Positions 17,504-29,377 are shown, numbered from the stretch's first letter. The stretch is DNA of 64,000 nt from Staphylococcus cohnii subsp. cohnii (GCF_002902365.1 NZ_PPQC01000044.1:693-64692); one strand, 5' to 3'. A program made the numbers and translations. Notes: generated from the sequence alone by a model not told the origin.

Positions 17504-20341
17504 TTATGCTTGAACTGTATCTCTTTCTAATACTGGTTTTAAATATTGTCCAGTGTAGCTTCCTTTCACTTTTGCAATATCCTCTGGTGTACCTGTCGCA
17601 ACGATAGTACCACCACCGTCTCCGCCTTCTGGGCCTAAATCAATAATATAATCAGCCATTTTAATAACGTCTAAATTGTGTTCAATAATGACAACTGTGT
17701 CACCATTATCAACTAATTTATTTAACACTTTTAATAATCGGCTAATATCATCAACATGCAAACCAGTTGTTGGCTCATCTAATATATATATTGAACGACC
17801 AGTAGAGCGTTTATGCAATTCTGAAGCAAGTTTAACACGTTGTGCTTCACCACCAGATAATGTCGTAGCCGGTTGTCCTAAAGTAACATAACCTAAACCA
17901 ACATCCACTAGAGTTTTCAATTTCCGATGTATCTTAGGGACATTTTCAAAAAAGTTTGTTGCTTCTTCGGCAGTCATAGCTAAGATATCCGCAATGTTTT
18001 TACCTTTGTATGTTACTTCTAGTGTTTCACGATTGTATCTCGAACCGCCACAAACTTCACAAGGTACATAGACATCCGGTAAAAAGTGCATTTCTATTTT
18101 AATGATACCGTCACCTTTACATGCTTCACAGCGACCACCTTTAACATTAAAACTAAAGCGACCTTTAGAATAACCTCTGACTTTCGCTTCGTTTGTTTGA
18201 GCAAAGATATCCCGTATGTTATCAAAAACACCTGTATACGTTGCTGGATTAGAACGTGGTGTTCTACCAATTGGCGATTGATCAATATCAATAATACGAT
18301 CAAGTTGATCTATACCGTTAATTTCATCATAATCACCTGGTTTAACTTTAGATTTATTTATCTTTTTAGCTAATGATTTATAAAGTACTTCATTGACCAA
18401 TGTACTCTTACCGGAACCAGATACACCCGTAACAACATTCATCGTTGAAAGTGGAAAATCTACATTAACATCTTTCAAATTATTACTGCGTGCGCCTTTG
18501 ACACTTATCTTTCTATCCGTAACTTCACGACGTGATTCTGGCACCTGGATTTTTTTCTTACCACTCAAATATTGACCAGTTAAAGACTTTGTATTTGCCA
18601 TAACTTGTTTTGGCGTACCACTCGCAACAATTTCACCGCCGTGGTCTCCAGCACCTGGTCCTACATCTACTAAGTAATCTGCGGCACGCATTGTATCATC
18701 GTCATGTTCAACAACGATTAAAGTGTTTCCTAAATCTCGCATTTCTTTTAAAGTGCTAATTAGCCGATCATTATCACGCTGATGTAATCCTATTGAAGGT
18801 TCATCTAAAACATATAACACACCAGATAGTCTCGAACCAATCTGAGTTGCTAAACGTATACGTTGTGCCTCACCACCTGACAAAGAACCAGAGGCACGAT
18901 TGAGTGTTAAATACTCTAAACCTACATTATATAAAAATTCTAATCTTGAATTAATCTCTTTTAAAATTTGATTAGCAATTTTTCTGTCTTGCTCTGATAA
19001 TGTGATATGTTCATAGTTATACAGTGCATCTTTAATAGAGTGCTCTACCACTTCACCGATATTTTTCCCGTCCACATATACAGACAAAGCTTCACGGCTT
19101 AAACGTTTGCCATGACATGTTTCACATGTAAGTTCTGTCATGTATTTACTCATCATTTCTCTAACGAGTTCTGATGGTGAATCATGATAACGTCTATTGA
19201 TATTATTGATAACACCTTCAAACGCCATCGTACGTTTTCTTGTTTGGCCATTGCGTTGTTTGAAAGTAAATTCAATTTCTTTATCTTTGGAACCATAAAG
19301 AATAATATCTTTTTGGCGTTCTGTTAATTTTTTGAATGGTTTATCCATATTTATTTTATATACTTCACAGACACGATTTAATAATGTTGGATAAAAGTCT
19401 GAACTTGAAGATTCCCAAGCAACAATTGCACCTTCATTCAATGATTTCTCCTTATCAGGAACAACTAAGTCTAAATCTACCATTAGTTTTTGTCCTAAAC
19501 CATCACAAGTTGGACAAGCTCCAAATGGGCTGTTAAAGCTAAACATGCGTGGTTCTAATTCTCCGATTGAAAATCCACATATAGGGCATGCATGATTTTC
19601 GGAAAATTTTAGTTCATCGCCATCAATGATATCTACGATTATATTACCTTCTGCTAGTTGTAATGCCGTTTCTATAGAATCAGCAAGACGTGTTTCAATA
19701 CCTTCTTTGATTACAAGTCGGTCTACAACAACTTCTATCGTATGGTTTTTATTTTTATCTAGACTTGGCACTTCATTTACATCCGTAATTTCGCCATCAA
19801 CACGCACACGTACGTATCCTTTTTTACTAATGTCATCAATTAACTTTTCATGCGCACCTTTTCTATGACTTACTACAGGTGCCAGTAATTGAATCTTACT
19901 GCGTTCTTCAAGTTGTAAAACTTGATCGACCATTTGTTGTACAGTTTGAGATTCAATTTCTATACCATGATTTGGGCAATATGGCTTTCCAATACGTGCA
20001 TATAATAGACGAATATAATCATAGATTTCAGTAACAGTAGCAACCGTAGATCTTGGATTTTTACTCGTTGTTTTTTGGTCTATTGAAATCGCAGGAGATA
20101 AACCTTCAATAGTATCAACATCTGGCTTATCCATTTGTCCTAAAAACTGTCTTGCATAAGCACTTAACGATTCTACATATCTACGTTGCCCTTCTGCATA
20201 AATCGTATCAAAAGCTAATGAGGATTTGCCTGAGCCAGATAACCCTGTCATTACTATAAGTTTATTTTTAGGTATTTCAATATCCACATCTTTTAAATTG
20301 TGGGCACGTGCCCCTTTAACTACAATGGATGGTTGCTTCAT
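17504..20341 (-). CDS. uvrA: Excinuclease ABC subunit A
   Basis: The damage-sensing ATPase of nucleotide excision repair, which loads UvrB onto lesions. There are two ABC modules: Walker [11 protein letters not shown] near residue 30 and [10 protein letters not shown] near 640, with LSGGEAQR signatures near 485 and 825. Two zinc modules are seen, CPICG...CPTC near 254-281 and CEAC...CEVC near 735-765. At 945 aa it is full length. The frame opens nine bases earlier at a GTG, but the ATG at 20341 has AAGGGTG at proper spacing and matches homologues. It follows uvrB directly. Confidence 0.96.
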   Translation of the reverse strand: MKQPSIVVKGARAHNLKDVDIEIPKNKLIVMTGLSGSGKSSLAFDTIYAEGQRRYVESLSAYARQFLGQMDKPDVDTIEGLSPAISIDQKTTSKNPRSTVATVTEIYDYIRLLYARIGKPYCPNHGIEIESQTVQQMVDQVLQLEERSKIQLLAPVVSHRKGAHEKLIDDISKKGYVRVRVDGEITDVNEVPSLDKNKNHTIEVVVDRLVIKEGIETRLADSIETALQLAEGNIIVDIIDGDELKFSENHACPICGFSIGELEPRMFSFNSPFGACPTCDGLGQKLMVDLDLVVPDKEKSLNEGAIVAWESSSSDFYPTLLNRVCEVYKINMDKPFKKLTERQKDIILYGSKDKEIEFTFKQRNGQTRKRTMAFEGVINNINRRYHDSPSELVREMMSKYMTELTCETCHGKRLSREALSVYVDGKNIGEVVEHSIKDALYNYEHITLSEQDRKIANQILKEINSRLEFLYNVGLEYLTLNRASGSLSGGEAQRIRLATQIGSRLSGVLYVLDEPSIGLHQRDNDRLISTLKEMRDLGNTLIVVEHDDDTMRAADYLVDVGPGAGDHGGEIVASGTPKQVMANTKSLTGQYLSGKKKIQVPESRREVTDRKISVKGARSNNLKDVNVDFPLSTMNVVTGVSGSGKSTLVNEVLYKSLAKKINKSKVKPGDYDEINGIDQLDRIIDIDQSPIGRTPRSNPATYTGVFDNIRDIFAQTNEAKVRGYSKGRFSFNVKGGRCEACKGDGIIKIEMHFLPDVYVPCEVCGGSRYNRETLEVTYKGKNIADILAMTAEEATNFFENVPKIHRKLKTLVDVGLGYVTLGQPATTLSGGEAQRVKLASELHKRSTGRSIYILDEPTTGLHVDDISRLLKVLNKLVDNGDTVVIIEHNLDVIKMADYIIDLGPEGGDGGGTIVATGTPEDIAKVKGSYTGQYLKPVLERDTVQA

Positions 20342-20346
20342 TTTCG

Positions 20347-22329
20347 TCACCCTTCTGCTTTTAATTCAAACAACATATCTCTGAGTTCAGTTGCTTTTTC
20401 AAAGTCTAAATCTTTAGCTGCTTGTTTCATTTCTTTTTCTATATTGCTAATTGTTTTTTCGCGCTCTTTTTTCGTCATTTTTTTAGGTACTTCCGTACGT
20501 TGTGCTTCGTTTGTTTCATCTGTTTCAACAGTAGCACTGATAACATCGTGAATTTTTTTATTAATTGTGGTAGGTGTAATATTGTGTTTTTCATTATATG
20601 CTTGTTGAATCGATCTACGACGTTCTGTTTCATCTAGCGCGTAACGCATTGAATCTGTAATTTTATCACCATACATAATAACTTCACCGCCACTATTACG
20701 CGCTGCACGACCTACTGTTTGGACAAGTGATCTTTGCGAGCGTAAGAAGCCTTCTTTATCTGCATCTAATATGACAACAAGAGATACTTCTGGTATATCA
20801 ATACCCTCTCTTAACAAGTTAATACCAACAATCACATCATAGGTACCCACACGTAAATCTCGAATAATTTCAATACGTTCTAAAGTTTTAATTTCTGAAT
20901 GTAAATAATTCACATTAATGCCTGCTTCTTTCAAATACGTGGTCAAGTCTTCACTCATCTTTTTAGTCAATGTTGTTACTAATACACGTTCATTTCGATT
21001 AATACGTTCTTGTATTTCACTGAGCAAGTCATCAATTTGCTTTTCTGTCGGTCTAACTTCTATCTTAGGATCTAATAATCCTGTTGGGCGAATAATTTGT
21101 TCCACCATTTCATCTGTATGTTCTAATTCATAAGGTCCTGGTGTTGCAGACACATATACAAGTTGTTGCGTTTTTTCTTCAAATTCTTCAAATTTTAACG
21201 GTCTATTGTCTAAAGCACTTGGTAACCTAAAACCATGGTCAACAAGTACTTGTTTACGCGCACGGTCACCGTTATACATACCTCTGATTTGTGGTAATGT
21301 CACATGCGATTCATCAATCATCACAAGCCAATCATCTCCAAAATAATCGAGCAATGTATAAGGCGTTGAACCCATAGGTCTTAGTGTCAAATGTACAGAA
21401 TAATTTTCGATACCTGAACAAAATCCCATCTCTCTCATCATTTCTAAATCATAATTCGTTCTTTGTTCCAGGCGTTGAGCTTCAAGCAATTTATTTTCGG
21501 AACGCAACTCTGACAAACGTTCTTCAAGTTCATTTTCAATACGTTGGATGGCAGATTTCATTTTTTCTTCTCGGGTAACGAAGTGGGAAGCTGGGAAAAT
21601 TGCAAAGTGATCGCGCTCTCTTAACACTTCTCCAGTTAAATAATTAACCTCACGTATTCTATCAATTTCATCGCCGAAAAATTCAACACGAATGCACATT
21701 TCTTCACGAGAGGCTGGGAAGATTTCTACAACGTCACCTCTAACACGAAACGTACCACGTCTAAAATCAATATCATTTCTTGTGTATTGCACATCTACCA
21801 ATTTTTTAAGTAACTCACTTCTGTCCATTTCCATACCAACACGAACACTGACAACTAAGTCACGATATTCTTCTGGATTACCTAAACCATAGATACAGCT
21901 CACACTAGCAATAATAATGACATCATCTCGTTCAAATAATGCACTTGTCGCAGAGTGACGTAATTGGTCAATTTCGTCATTAATTGACGCATCTTTTTCA
22001 ATGAATGTGTCAGTTGATGGTACATAGGCCTCTGGTTGATAATAATCGTAGTAACTGACGAAGTACTCGACTCTATTCTCAGGAAAGAATTCTTTAAATT
22101 CACTATATAGTTGACCCGCTAACGTTTTATTATGGGCGATAATTAAAGTTGGCTTACCAACTTGTTGAATCACATTACTCATTGTAAATGTCTTACCAGT
22201 ACCCGTAGCTCCTAGTAATGTCTGATGTCTCTTCCCTGCATTCACACCATCTACAATTTGTTGAATCGCTTCTGGTTGGTCCCCTTTAGGATCAAAATCC
22301 GATTGTAATTTAAATGGGTAGTGTTCCAT
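20347..22329 (-). CDS. uvrB: Excinuclease ABC subunit B
   Basis: The helicase-like subunit that verifies damage and recruits UvrC. Walker A GATGTGKT lies near residue 40, the beta-hairpin region [14 protein letters not shown] near 90, DESH near 337, helicase motif VGRAARN near 540, and the C-terminal UVR motif (about 620-655) contacts UvrC. At 660 aa it is complete. A LexA-type box lies about 150 bp upstream of the start, so the uvrBA operon should be SOS-induced, as in S. aureus and Bacillus. Confidence 0.96.
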   Translation of the reverse strand: MEHYPFKLQSDFDPKGDQPEAIQQIVDGVNAGKRHQTLLGATGTGKTFTMSNVIQQVGKPTLIIAHNKTLAGQLYSEFKEFFPENRVEYFVSYYDYYQPEAYVPSTDTFIEKDASINDEIDQLRHSATSALFERDDVIIIASVSCIYGLGNPEEYRDLVVSVRVGMEMDRSELLKKLVDVQYTRNDIDFRRGTFRVRGDVVEIFPASREEMCIRVEFFGDEIDRIREVNYLTGEVLRERDHFAIFPASHFVTREEKMKSAIQRIENELEERLSELRSENKLLEAQRLEQRTNYDLEMMREMGFCSGIENYSVHLTLRPMGSTPYTLLDYFGDDWLVMIDESHVTLPQIRGMYNGDRARKQVLVDHGFRLPSALDNRPLKFEEFEEKTQQLVYVSATPGPYELEHTDEMVEQIIRPTGLLDPKIEVRPTEKQIDDLLSEIQERINRNERVLVTTLTKKMSEDLTTYLKEAGINVNYLHSEIKTLERIEIIRDLRVGTYDVIVGINLLREGIDIPEVSLVVILDADKEGFLRSQRSLVQTVGRAARNSGGEVIMYGDKITDSMRYALDETERRRSIQQAYNEKHNITPTTINKKIHDVISATVETDETNEAQRTEVPKKMTKKEREKTISNIEKEMKQAAKDLDFEKATELRDMLFELKAEG

Positions 22330-22479
22330 AATGACACAAACCTCCTATTATATTTCTATCTGCTCGAACATAATTTAAATATCTCATTTAACACGCGACT
22401 TATTTTAATTTATATAACTATATTTTACATACGTATGTTATTAACAGTTTATATTTTAACAGATTTACAACCTTTAATA

Positions 22480-22493
22480 CAAACATTTGTTCG
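22480..22493. promoter_or_regulatory. LexA (SOS) box of uvrBA
   Basis: CAAACATTTGTTCG, read on the minus strand as CGAACAAATGTTTG, matches the Gram-positive LexA consensus CGAAC-N4-GTTYG. It lies 150 bp upstream of the uvrB start. Repression by LexA is inferred from the match and known regulation of uvrB. Confidence 0.8.
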
Positions 22494-22514
22494 TAAATTA
22501 GTGTTTCACTAAAT

Positions 22515-22547
22515 AAAAACAAACACAGTACATGACCATGTTTGTTT
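22515..22547 (-). terminator. csbA terminator
   Basis: Perfect 9-bp arms AAACAAACA (22517-22525) and TGTTTGTTT (22539-22547), about 90 bp after the csbA stop. Confidence 0.6.
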
Positions 22548-22639
22548 GCGTTAATAAATTTTTATTCTGATAAAATGAAGTTAAATAATTATATACTTTT
22601 TGTCATGTTGTATCAATTAAGTTGCTTAACACTTATTAG

Positions 22640-22870
22640 CTAATCATCTTCTTTTTTGTGGAGTTCCAATTGATCAATAATTAAGTAACCTGCTAATAAT
22701 GAAGCAACATCTATAAAAATAATCCATTCATCATGAAAAAAACCTTTTTCAATTGATGTTCCTATTAAAAACAAAGTTAAAATAGTACCTACCCATTTAC
22801 TTCTTGTCAGTACACTAAACAATACAACAAGTATGCAGGGAAAAAAAGATGCTAGTATATACCAGATCAT
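22640..22870 (-). CDS. csbA: CsbA-like small membrane protein (76 aa)
   Basis: Two or three hydrophobic segments (WYILASFFPCILVVLFSVLT, VGTILTLFLIGTSIEKG, IFIDVASLLAGYLII) and a charged tail. Length and its place just upstream of uvrB match CsbA, in Bacillus a SigB-controlled membrane protein of unknown role. It starts 5 bp after the HD-hydrolase stop, so the two are co-transcribed. Confidence 0.8.
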   Translation of the reverse strand: MIWYILASFFPCILVVLFSVLTRSKWVGTILTLFLIGTSIEKGFFHDEWIIFIDVASLLAGYLIIDQLELHKKEDD

Positions 22871-22875
22871 TCATG

Positions 22876-23517
22876 TCACCCGTTCCTATTATTTAAAATA
22901 GACATCGTTGTTTCTCGTAATTCCGATTTTGGTATAAATCTCTCTGTAAGCATTTCAGGAATAATATTTTCTATAAAATCTTGCACTGAATTCAAATGGT
23001 CAAATTGCATAATTGTTTCTAATGACATTTCGTATATTTCAAAAAATAGTGGCTCAGGATTACGTTTTTGAATTTCACCAAATGTTTCATATAACAAATC
23101 TATTTTGTCAGCAACAGATAAAATTTGACCTTCTAGCGAATCATCTTTTCCTTCTTGCAGTCGTTCTCGATATATAGATTGATATTGTTCTGGTATTTCT
23201 TCGTTGATAAAATGATCTACCATTTCTTCTTCTACTTGTGAGAATAATTTTTTTAATTCTCCACTCGCATATTTGACTGGTGTTTTAATATCTCCTGTAA
23301 AAATTTCGGCGAAATCATGGTTTAAGGCTTTTTCGTATAAGCTTTTCCAATCTACTTTATTGCCGTGATATTCTTCTACTGTACCTAAATATTGAGCAAT
23401 TTTAGTCACTTTAAAAGAGTGTGCTGCAACATTATGCTCAAAATATTTAAATTTCCCAGGCAATCGTATTAATTTTTCTAAGTCTGATAAACGTTTAAAA
23501 TATTGATGTACTCCCAT
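22876..23517 (-). CDS. HD-domain hydrolase (YfbR-like, 213 aa)
   Basis: A soluble metal-dependent phosphohydrolase. HD-superfamily ligands are visible as H33 (VAAHSFKV) and the HDFAEIFTGD motif near residue 68, with a later D (SVADKIDLLYE) near 136. YfbR relatives are 5'-deoxynucleotidases, so a role in nucleotide clean-up is possible, but the substrate is not shown. GGAGGCG precedes the ATG. Confidence 0.8.
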   Translation of the reverse strand: MGVHQYFKRLSDLEKLIRLPGKFKYFEHNVAAHSFKVTKIAQYLGTVEEYHGNKVDWKSLYEKALNHDFAEIFTGDIKTPVKYASGELKKLFSQVEEEMVDHFINEEIPEQYQSIYRERLQEGKDDSLEGQILSVADKIDLLYETFGEIQKRNPEPLFFEIYEMSLETIMQFDHLNSVQDFIENIIPEMLTERFIPKSELRETTMSILNNRNG

Positions 23518-23862
23518 GATAGCGCCTCCTCATTTATTTAATGATTGATTATACTTGATTTTATAATATCATTCCACATGTAAAATGTCTTTTTAATGCT
23601 GTTAAATATCATCAAATCATTCTATTTTCAAAATATAACCTATTTATTTGTCTTTCAAGTTTTATTCATTTTACATCATTTCAAAAATTGATGTGTCCTT
23701 TAAAAATTTTATTGAAAAAGTACCGAACGTAAAAAATGGCATCTCTGACATATAATGACTATTATGATAATAAGCCCGAGACATCATTTATGTCCCGGGC
23801 CATTAATTTAAATATAGTTGTACAATTGCTAGTAATATTGCTGATTATAAGTTTTTAACTTT
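23518..23862. other. Intergenic region upstream of the HD hydrolase
   Basis: 345 bp, AT-rich, without a gene. It holds the LysM-CHAP gene terminator at 23774-23800 and presumably the promoter of the HD hydrolase-csbA unit. Confidence 0.5.
23774..23800 (-). terminator. Terminator of the LysM-CHAP gene
   Basis: Arms GCCCGAGACAT (23774-23784) and ATGTCCCGGGC (23790-23800) with one mismatch, followed by TTATTATCAT on the minus strand. It is GC-rich against its surroundings. Confidence 0.7.
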
Positions 23863-24819
23863 TTAATGAATATAGTTATATTGTCCCGAATTATGAATGG
23901 TTCTATAAGATTTTTGTCCAACACCTCGCCAGTTCATTTCCGAAACCAAAATGGATCCATCGCTGTTTTGACGTTCTACAATGCCTACATGACCATAATT
24001 TCCAGCATTACTTTGTAAAATAGCGCCTACTTCAGGTGTAGAATTAACAACATAACCATTTTGACGTGCAGCTGAAGCCCAGTTATTCGCATTGCCCCAA
24101 AGCGTTCCTACAGATTTACCTAATTGTTGACGCCTATCGAAAGCGTAGTATGTGCACTGACCCCAATCATAATAATTCTGTCCTCCGGATGCATGGTATT
24201 TTGGTTGATAACTATTGTTATGAATATTGTCAACGCTTGATGTAGTATCGCGTTCATCAATACTATCATTTGACCAAGACTGCTGCTTTACTGGTAAAGA
24301 ACGGTTAGCTAATTTTGTGAACGTATTATTGTTTTCAGTTGTTACACCTACTGTCAATTGATCACTATTAGACGTACTTTCTAAGTCATTTTGTGCGTAG
24401 CTTTCAGAATTAATTTGTGCATATGCGCTTTGTAATTGATTATTTAAATGTGATGAACCTTTTTCAGAAACAGCAATAAGCTGTCCAGGATGAATTGTCT
24501 CTGTAATAAACGGATTCAATTGATAAAGTTCATTTAAGCTTATTTGATGTTTATTCGCAACACCTTGTAATGTATCTCCTTCTTTTACTTCTACAATATC
24601 TTCGTCAGGGAGTACTAGCGTTTGTCCAGATTTAACCGACTGTACAAGTTCCATATGATTTAATGATTGTATCGTATTAGTCGTTGTTGCGAATGCTTGC
24701 GCTATATTTGATAAATCAGTATCTTCTTTCACTGTATGTACTTGATTCGCTGATGCTAGACCATTCACGCCAAAAAACAGTGCTGCAGAAGTTAGAGAAA
24801 AAGTTAAGCCTTTCTTCAT
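23863..24819 (-). CDS. Secreted LysM-CHAP peptidoglycan hydrolase (318 aa)
   Basis: A signal peptide (MKKGLTFSLTSAALFFGVNG, then LASA-N) is followed by two LysM repeats (about 28-75 and 80-122, each ending in a LVLP/LIAV-type motif), a low-complexity Ser/Asn linker, and a C-terminal CHAP amidase/endopeptidase domain (about 210-318) with catalytic Cys in DWGQCTYYAF and His in NYGHVGIVE. It cuts peptidoglycan in cell separation or turnover, as Sle1/SsaA-type proteins do. The ATG at 24819 is chosen because it begins the signal peptide and has AAAGGA upstream; the frame opens 16 codons earlier. A WalR-type box lies upstream. Confidence 0.9.
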   Translation of the reverse strand: MKKGLTFSLTSAALFFGVNGLASANQVHTVKEDTDLSNIAQAFATTTNTIQSLNHMELVQSVKSGQTLVLPDEDIVEVKEGDTLQGVANKHQISLNELYQLNPFITETIHPGQLIAVSEKGSSHLNNQLQSAYAQINSESYAQNDLESTSNSDQLTVGVTTENNNTFTKLANRSLPVKQQSWSNDSIDERDTTSSVDNIHNNSYQPKYHASGGQNYYDWGQCTYYAFDRRQQLGKSVGTLWGNANNWASAARQNGYVVNSTPEVGAILQSNAGNYGHVGIVERQNSDGSILVSEMNWRGVGQKSYRTIHNSGQYNYIH

Positions 24820-24903
24820 TATGTGTTTCAATCCTTTGCTGTCTAAATTTATGCGATATTTAATCAATCATAATATAGCATATCCGCTTAATACTTTTAG
24901 CAT

Positions 24904-24920
24904 TGTTATCGTTTTGTAAT
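24904..24920. promoter_or_regulatory. WalR-type binding box
   Basis: TGTTAT-N5-TGTAAT is an exact match to the WalR consensus TGTWAH-N5-TGTWAH, 85 bp upstream of the LysM-CHAP start and on the opposite strand. WalKR controls cell-wall hydrolases of this kind in staphylococci; control here is inferred. Confidence 0.65.
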
Positions 24921-25147
24921 GCAAAAGATAATTATTAACTGAACGCCTCATTGGCCATTAACCAAGCCTTTCTTACCTTTATCACAATAATTTTAATCAT
25001 TGACGCACATCGGTTAAATTCAACTGTAATATTTTAATTTGCATTTTACATATTAAGAAGTTGTTTATTAAAAAATCACTAATAAAATTAAGCAATTGAT
25101 TGAATTAAATAGTTCTTCTTACTTTCTATATTACTCTATAAAAAATA

Positions 25148-25198
25148 TGAGCAAGCTAGAAAACAATTAGTTATAAATTGGTTCCCAGCTCACTCATA
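25148..25198 (-). terminator. prfB terminator
   Basis: Arms ATGAGCAAGCT (25148-25158) and AGCTCACTCAT (25188-25198) with a two-base internal mismatch and an inner AATT stem; a T run follows on the minus strand. Confidence 0.65.
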
Positions 25199-25230
25199 AA
25201 GTTAGTATAATATTAACATCTATTTAAGTT

Positions 25231-26356
25231 TTAATCTTTTGCTGAATGATTTAGATTCATTTGATTTCGTAGATATGCTTCGATAAATGGTCCTATATCA
25301 CCGTCCATAACTGCATCTACTTTACCTGTTTCTTCGTTTGTTCTATGATCTTTAACCATCGCATATGGATGGAATACATAAGATCTTATTTGGCTTCCCC
25401 ATCCAATTTCTTTTTGCTCACCGCGGATTTCTGCCATTTCTTGTTCTTGTTCTTCTATTTTTAATTGATAGAGTTTAGACTTCAAAGTTTTCATTGCAGC
25501 TTCTCTGTTTTTGATTTGTGAACGTTCATTTTGGTTATTTACCACAATACCTGTTGGATGGTGGGTAATTCTAATAGCTGATTCTGTTTTATTGATATGT
25601 TGACCACCTGCACCTGAAGCTCTAAATGTATCAACGGTAATGTCATCAGAATTTATCTCCACTTCTATTTCAGTGTTATTAAACTGTGGTATAACATCAC
25701 AAGAAGCAAAAGATGTATGTCGACGACCTGATGAATCAAATGGTGATATACGTACAAGTCGATGTACACCTTTCTCTGCTTTTAAATAGCCATATGCATT
25801 ATGACCTTTCACAATCATTGTTACGCTTTTAACGCCCGCTTCATCCCCAGGCAAATAGTCTGCGATTTCAACTTTAAAGCCTTTTTGTTCACAGTAACGT
25901 TGATACATTCGCAACAGCATATTTGTCCAATCTTGAGATTCTGTACCACCTGCACCAGGATGCAATTCAATAATTGCATCATTCGCATCATAAGGTCCAT
26001 CTAACAATAATTGTAACTCAAATTGGTTTAGCTCGTTTTGAAAATGAATGACACTTGCTTCTAAATCATCTTTCATCGATGTATCATCTTCTTCTAACAA
26101 TAATTCTCGTGTTGTTTCCATATCTTCAATGTTTGCTTCTAAATCTCTGTAGGCATTAACAACCGATTTTAAAGCATTATTCTTATCAATAATTTCTTGA
26201 GCTTTATCTTGATCATCCCAAAATGAAGGATCTGTCATCATTTCTTCGTATTCTTGTATATTTATCTCTTTTTCTTCTAAGTCAAAGAGACCCCCTAAGT
26301 TGTTCTAACTTTTCGTTATAAGCATCTAAATTACGCTTAATTTCAGATAATTCCAT
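25231..26356 (-). CDS. prfB: Peptide chain release factor 2, with programmed +1 frameshift
   Basis: RF2 releases finished peptides at UGA and UAA. The main frame (to 25231) contains the tripeptide SPF in [12 protein letters not shown], which reads the stop codon, and the catalytic GGQ in [13 protein letters not shown]. The first 24 codons lie in another frame: ATG at 26356 (AGGAGAG upstream) reads [24 protein letters not shown] and meets an in-frame TGA at 26282-26284. The CTTTGAC slip site at 26281-26287, with an AGGGGG anti-SD-like element at 26291-26296, moves ribosomes +1 and gives a 374-aa protein. This is the classical RF2 autoregulation. Confidence 0.95.
26281..26296 (-). promoter_or_regulatory. 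RF2 programmed frameshift signal
   Basis: On the minus strand AGGGGG, then TCT, then CTT TGA C. The purine-rich element pairs with 16S rRNA and, with the slow TGA stop, promotes a +1 slip on CTT when RF2 is scarce. Confidence 0.95.
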
Positions 26357-26484
26357 TGTGCATCTCTCCTAATTTTTACGAATGAAATATATTTGATAAA
26401 TCAATTACTACACTATCATACATATGATACAAAATATAAACTGACAATTTCAACTTAAGCACTAGCCACTATGCTTAAATTATT

Positions 26485-26536
26485 AAAAAAAACATCTTTC
26501 ACAGTTAAACACCACAATTTAACTGCAAAAGATGTT
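26485..26536 (-). terminator. secA terminator
   Basis: Two nested stems: AACATCTTT/AAAGATGTT (26491-26499, 26528-26536) and CAGTTAAA/TTTAACTG (26502-26509, 26518-26525), with a T run on the minus strand. Confidence 0.85.
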
Positions 26537-26590
26537 TGATATACAAAAAATAATAAATCCTATCTCACATGATTATCAATTTAGATAAGT

Positions 26591-29122
26591 TTAAGCGCCA
26601 TGACAGTTTTTATATTTCTTACCGCTGCCACAAGGACATGGGTCATTTCTGCCTATGTGTTCATCTTTGACATAGGGCTCTGCTTTCGCTTTTTCTTTTC
26701 CATCTTCTGCTGACACATGCTCAGCTTTACCAAAATCAGTTGTTTTATCACGTTCTATATCATCTTCTACTGAAATTACTGACTTGAGAATATATTTACT
26801 CACATCTTCTTCAATGTTTTGCATCATCGTATCAAATAATTGGTGACCTTCATTCTGATAGTCACGTAATGGATTTTGTTGACCATATGAACGGAGATGA
26901 ATACCTTGTCGTAATTGGTCCATTGTATCAATATGGTCTGTCCAATGCGTGTCAATGGAACGGAGTAAAATCATACGCTCAAATTCATCAAACTGAGTAC
27001 CTATTTTCTCTTTTTGATCTTTTAAGGCAATTTCTATTTTTGACCATACAACTTCAAAAATATCGTCATTATCTTTTCCATTAATATCTTCTACTTTTAA
27101 TTCGCCTTCATTCAAGAAAACATCTTCCACATAATTGATGAATGGCTCATAGTCAGGTTCGTCATCTTCTTCATTTACATAATAATGAATACTTCTTTCT
27201 AACGTAGAGCGTAGCATCGCATTGATTAATTCGCTACTTTCGTCGCTGTCAATAATATCATTACGTTCACTATAGATAATTTCACGTTGTTTACGCAGTA
27301 CATCATCATACTCAAGGACACGTTTACGAGCATCAAAGTTATTACCTTCAACACGTTTTTGCGCTGATTCAACAGCACGTGAAACCATTTTAGATTCGAT
27401 TGGCGTTGAATCATCCATGCCTAATCGATTCATCATATTTTGTAAACGTTCCGAACCAAAGCGCACCATTAACTCATCTTGTAGTGATAAATAGAAACGG
27501 CTATCACCTTTATCTCCTTGACGACCTGAACGACCACGTAATTGGTCATCTATACGACGTGATTCATGACGTTCTGTACCAATTACTGCTAAGCCACCAA
27601 TTTCTTCAACACCATCGCCTAATTTGATATCCGTACCACGACCAGCCATGTTGGTAGCAATTGTCACTGCACCGCGTTGGCCAGCACTTGCGATAATGTC
27701 TGCTTCACGTTCGTGATTTTTCGCATTTAAAACATCATGACGGACGCCATGTTTTTTCAATAAATTAGAAATATATTCACTTGTTTCAACAGCAACAGTC
27801 CCTAATAAGACTGGTTGACCTTGTTTATGCTTTTGAATGACATCTTCTACAACTGCATCAAATTTACCCTTTTGACTGATGTAAATTAAATCAGGTTTAT
27901 CAATACGTTGTACTGGTCTGTTGGTAGGAATTTGCGTAACTGTCATATTGTAAATATTTCTAAATTCTTCTTCTTCTGTTTTTGCAGTACCTGTCATACC
28001 AGATAATTTATTATACATTCTAAAATAGTTTTGGAATGTAATTGAAGCCATTGTTTTTGATTCGTTTTGAATTTTCACACCTTCTTTAGCTTCAATTGCT
28101 TGGTGTAATCCTTCTGAAAAACGACGTCCAGGCATTGTACGTCCTGTAAATTGGTCAACAATCAATACTTCACCGTTATTTACCATATAATCTACATCTC
28201 TTTGTAAAGTAACATGTGCACGTAATGCAGTATTGATATGACTGATAATATCAACATTTTTTACATCGTAAAGGTTATCAATTTTAAACATACGTTCTGC
28301 TTTATCAATACCCTGTTCAGTTAATTGGACTGCTTTTGTTTTTTCATCATAATTATAATCATCTTCGCCTTTAAGCATTTTAGCAAAAACATTTGCTTGA
28401 GTATAAAGTGAAGTTGATTTTTCTGCTTCACCTGAAATAATCAATGGTGTACGTGCTTCATCAATTAAAATTGAGTCTACTTCATCAATAATCGCAAAAT
28501 TAAGTGGTCGCATCACGCGTTCTTCGGCATAATTCACCATGTTATCACGTAAGTAATCAAATCCTAATTCGTTGTTGGTACTATAAGTAATATCACATGC
28601 GTAAGCTTCTCTTTTCTCTGCAGTCGTTTTACTATTTAAGTTCAAACCAACACTCAAACCAAGAAATTCATATAATTCTGCCATTTCTTCACTCTGTATG
28701 CTAGATAAATATTCATTGACTGTAATAACATGTACACCGCGTCCTGTTAACGCATTTAAATAAACTGGCATTGTCGCCGTTAATGTTTTACCTTCACCGG
28801 TTCTCATTTCAGAAATATCGCCGCCGTGGATCGCTATACCACCCATAACTTGTACTTTATAAGGGATCATGTTAAACACACGCTTGGATCCTTCTCTAAC
28901 TAAAGCAAATGCTTCTGGTAAAATATCATCTAAAATTTTATTTTGCTTTTTAATATCTTCTTCTTCTTGAACTTGCGCTTGAAAATTTTTCGTTTTTTCT
29001 TTAATTTCTTCATCAGTTAATATCGACATATCCTCTTCTAATGCAAGGACTTTGTCGGCTAATTTACCAAGGCGTTTTATTTCTCTTTTATTGCCATCTG
29101 CAATTTTTGATAAAAAACCCAT
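26591..29122 (-). CDS. secA: Preprotein translocase ATPase SecA
   Basis: The motor that drives unfolded preproteins through SecYEG. The N-terminal nucleotide-binding domain carries [14 protein letters not shown] (Walker A, about residue 98) and [16 protein letters not shown] (DEAD-type Walker B, about 205); the second domain has [13 protein letters not shown] near 485 and RGRSGRQGD near 530. The C-terminal zinc tail [13 protein letters not shown] binds SecB-like partners or membrane. The frame opens ten codons earlier, but the ATG at 29122 has AAAGGAG 8 nt upstream and begins [11 protein letters not shown] like homologues, giving 843 aa. Monocistronic by its flanking terminators. Confidence 0.97.
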   Translation of the reverse strand: MGFLSKIADGNKREIKRLGKLADKVLALEEDMSILTDEEIKEKTKNFQAQVQEEEDIKKQNKILDDILPEAFALVREGSKRVFNMIPYKVQVMGGIAIHGGDISEMRTGEGKTLTATMPVYLNALTGRGVHVITVNEYLSSIQSEEMAELYEFLGLSVGLNLNSKTTAEKREAYACDITYSTNNELGFDYLRDNMVNYAEERVMRPLNFAIIDEVDSILIDEARTPLIISGEAEKSTSLYTQANVFAKMLKGEDDYNYDEKTKAVQLTEQGIDKAERMFKIDNLYDVKNVDIISHINTALRAHVTLQRDVDYMVNNGEVLIVDQFTGRTMPGRRFSEGLHQAIEAKEGVKIQNESKTMASITFQNYFRMYNKLSGMTGTAKTEEEEFRNIYNMTVTQIPTNRPVQRIDKPDLIYISQKGKFDAVVEDVIQKHKQGQPVLLGTVAVETSEYISNLLKKHGVRHDVLNAKNHEREADIIASAGQRGAVTIATNMAGRGTDIKLGDGVEEIGGLAVIGTERHESRRIDDQLRGRSGRQGDKGDSRFYLSLQDELMVRFGSERLQNMMNRLGMDDSTPIESKMVSRAVESAQKRVEGNNFDARKRVLEYDDVLRKQREIIYSERNDIIDSDESSELINAMLRSTLERSIHYYVNEEDDEPDYEPFINYVEDVFLNEGELKVEDINGKDNDDIFEVVWSKIEIALKDQKEKIGTQFDEFERMILLRSIDTHWTDHIDTMDQLRQGIHLRSYGQQNPLRDYQNEGHQLFDTMMQNIEEDVSKYILKSVISVEDDIERDKTTDFGKAEHVSAEDGKEKAKAEPYVKDEHIGRNDPCPCGSGKKYKNCHGA

Positions 29123-29345
29123 TTTGTTCGCTCCTTTAGCTTTATAACTCATTATAACTCTTCGTTTACAACAATTTATAATATCATTTATAAGCTTAAA
29201 TTTACACTTATTACGTTTATCGTACTACCTACGCTATGTTTTACTTACATGTTTTGGAATACATATTGGAATACTGGTTCAATAAAAATATACACAACAT
29301 ACATGTTCACTTTCAAATTATTACATAATAACATAGCAAAAAATG

Positions 29346-29377
29346 AGCGTCCATGATTTCACTCAATCATGGACGCT
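29346..29377 (-). terminator. hpf terminator
   Basis: Perfect 13-bp arms AGCGTCCATGATT (29346-29358) and AATCATGGACGCT (29365-29377), with an A run at the left that is a T run on the minus strand. Confidence 0.85.

Larger units (their letters stand above)
22330..22639. other. uvrB promoter region and csbA terminator
   Basis: 310 bp without a gene. It contains the LexA-like box at 22480-22493 and the csbA terminator at 22515-22547. Confidence 0.5.
24820..25230. other. LysM-CHAP promoter region and prfB terminator
   Basis: 411 bp without a gene. It has the WalR-like box at 24904-24920, the prfB terminator at 25148-25198 and an AT-rich remainder. Confidence 0.5.

Noticed and set aside
25231..26241. 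prfB starting at the internal ATG at 26241
   Set aside because: The upstream leader, slip site and AGGGGG element show the true start at 26356 with +1 frameshifting.
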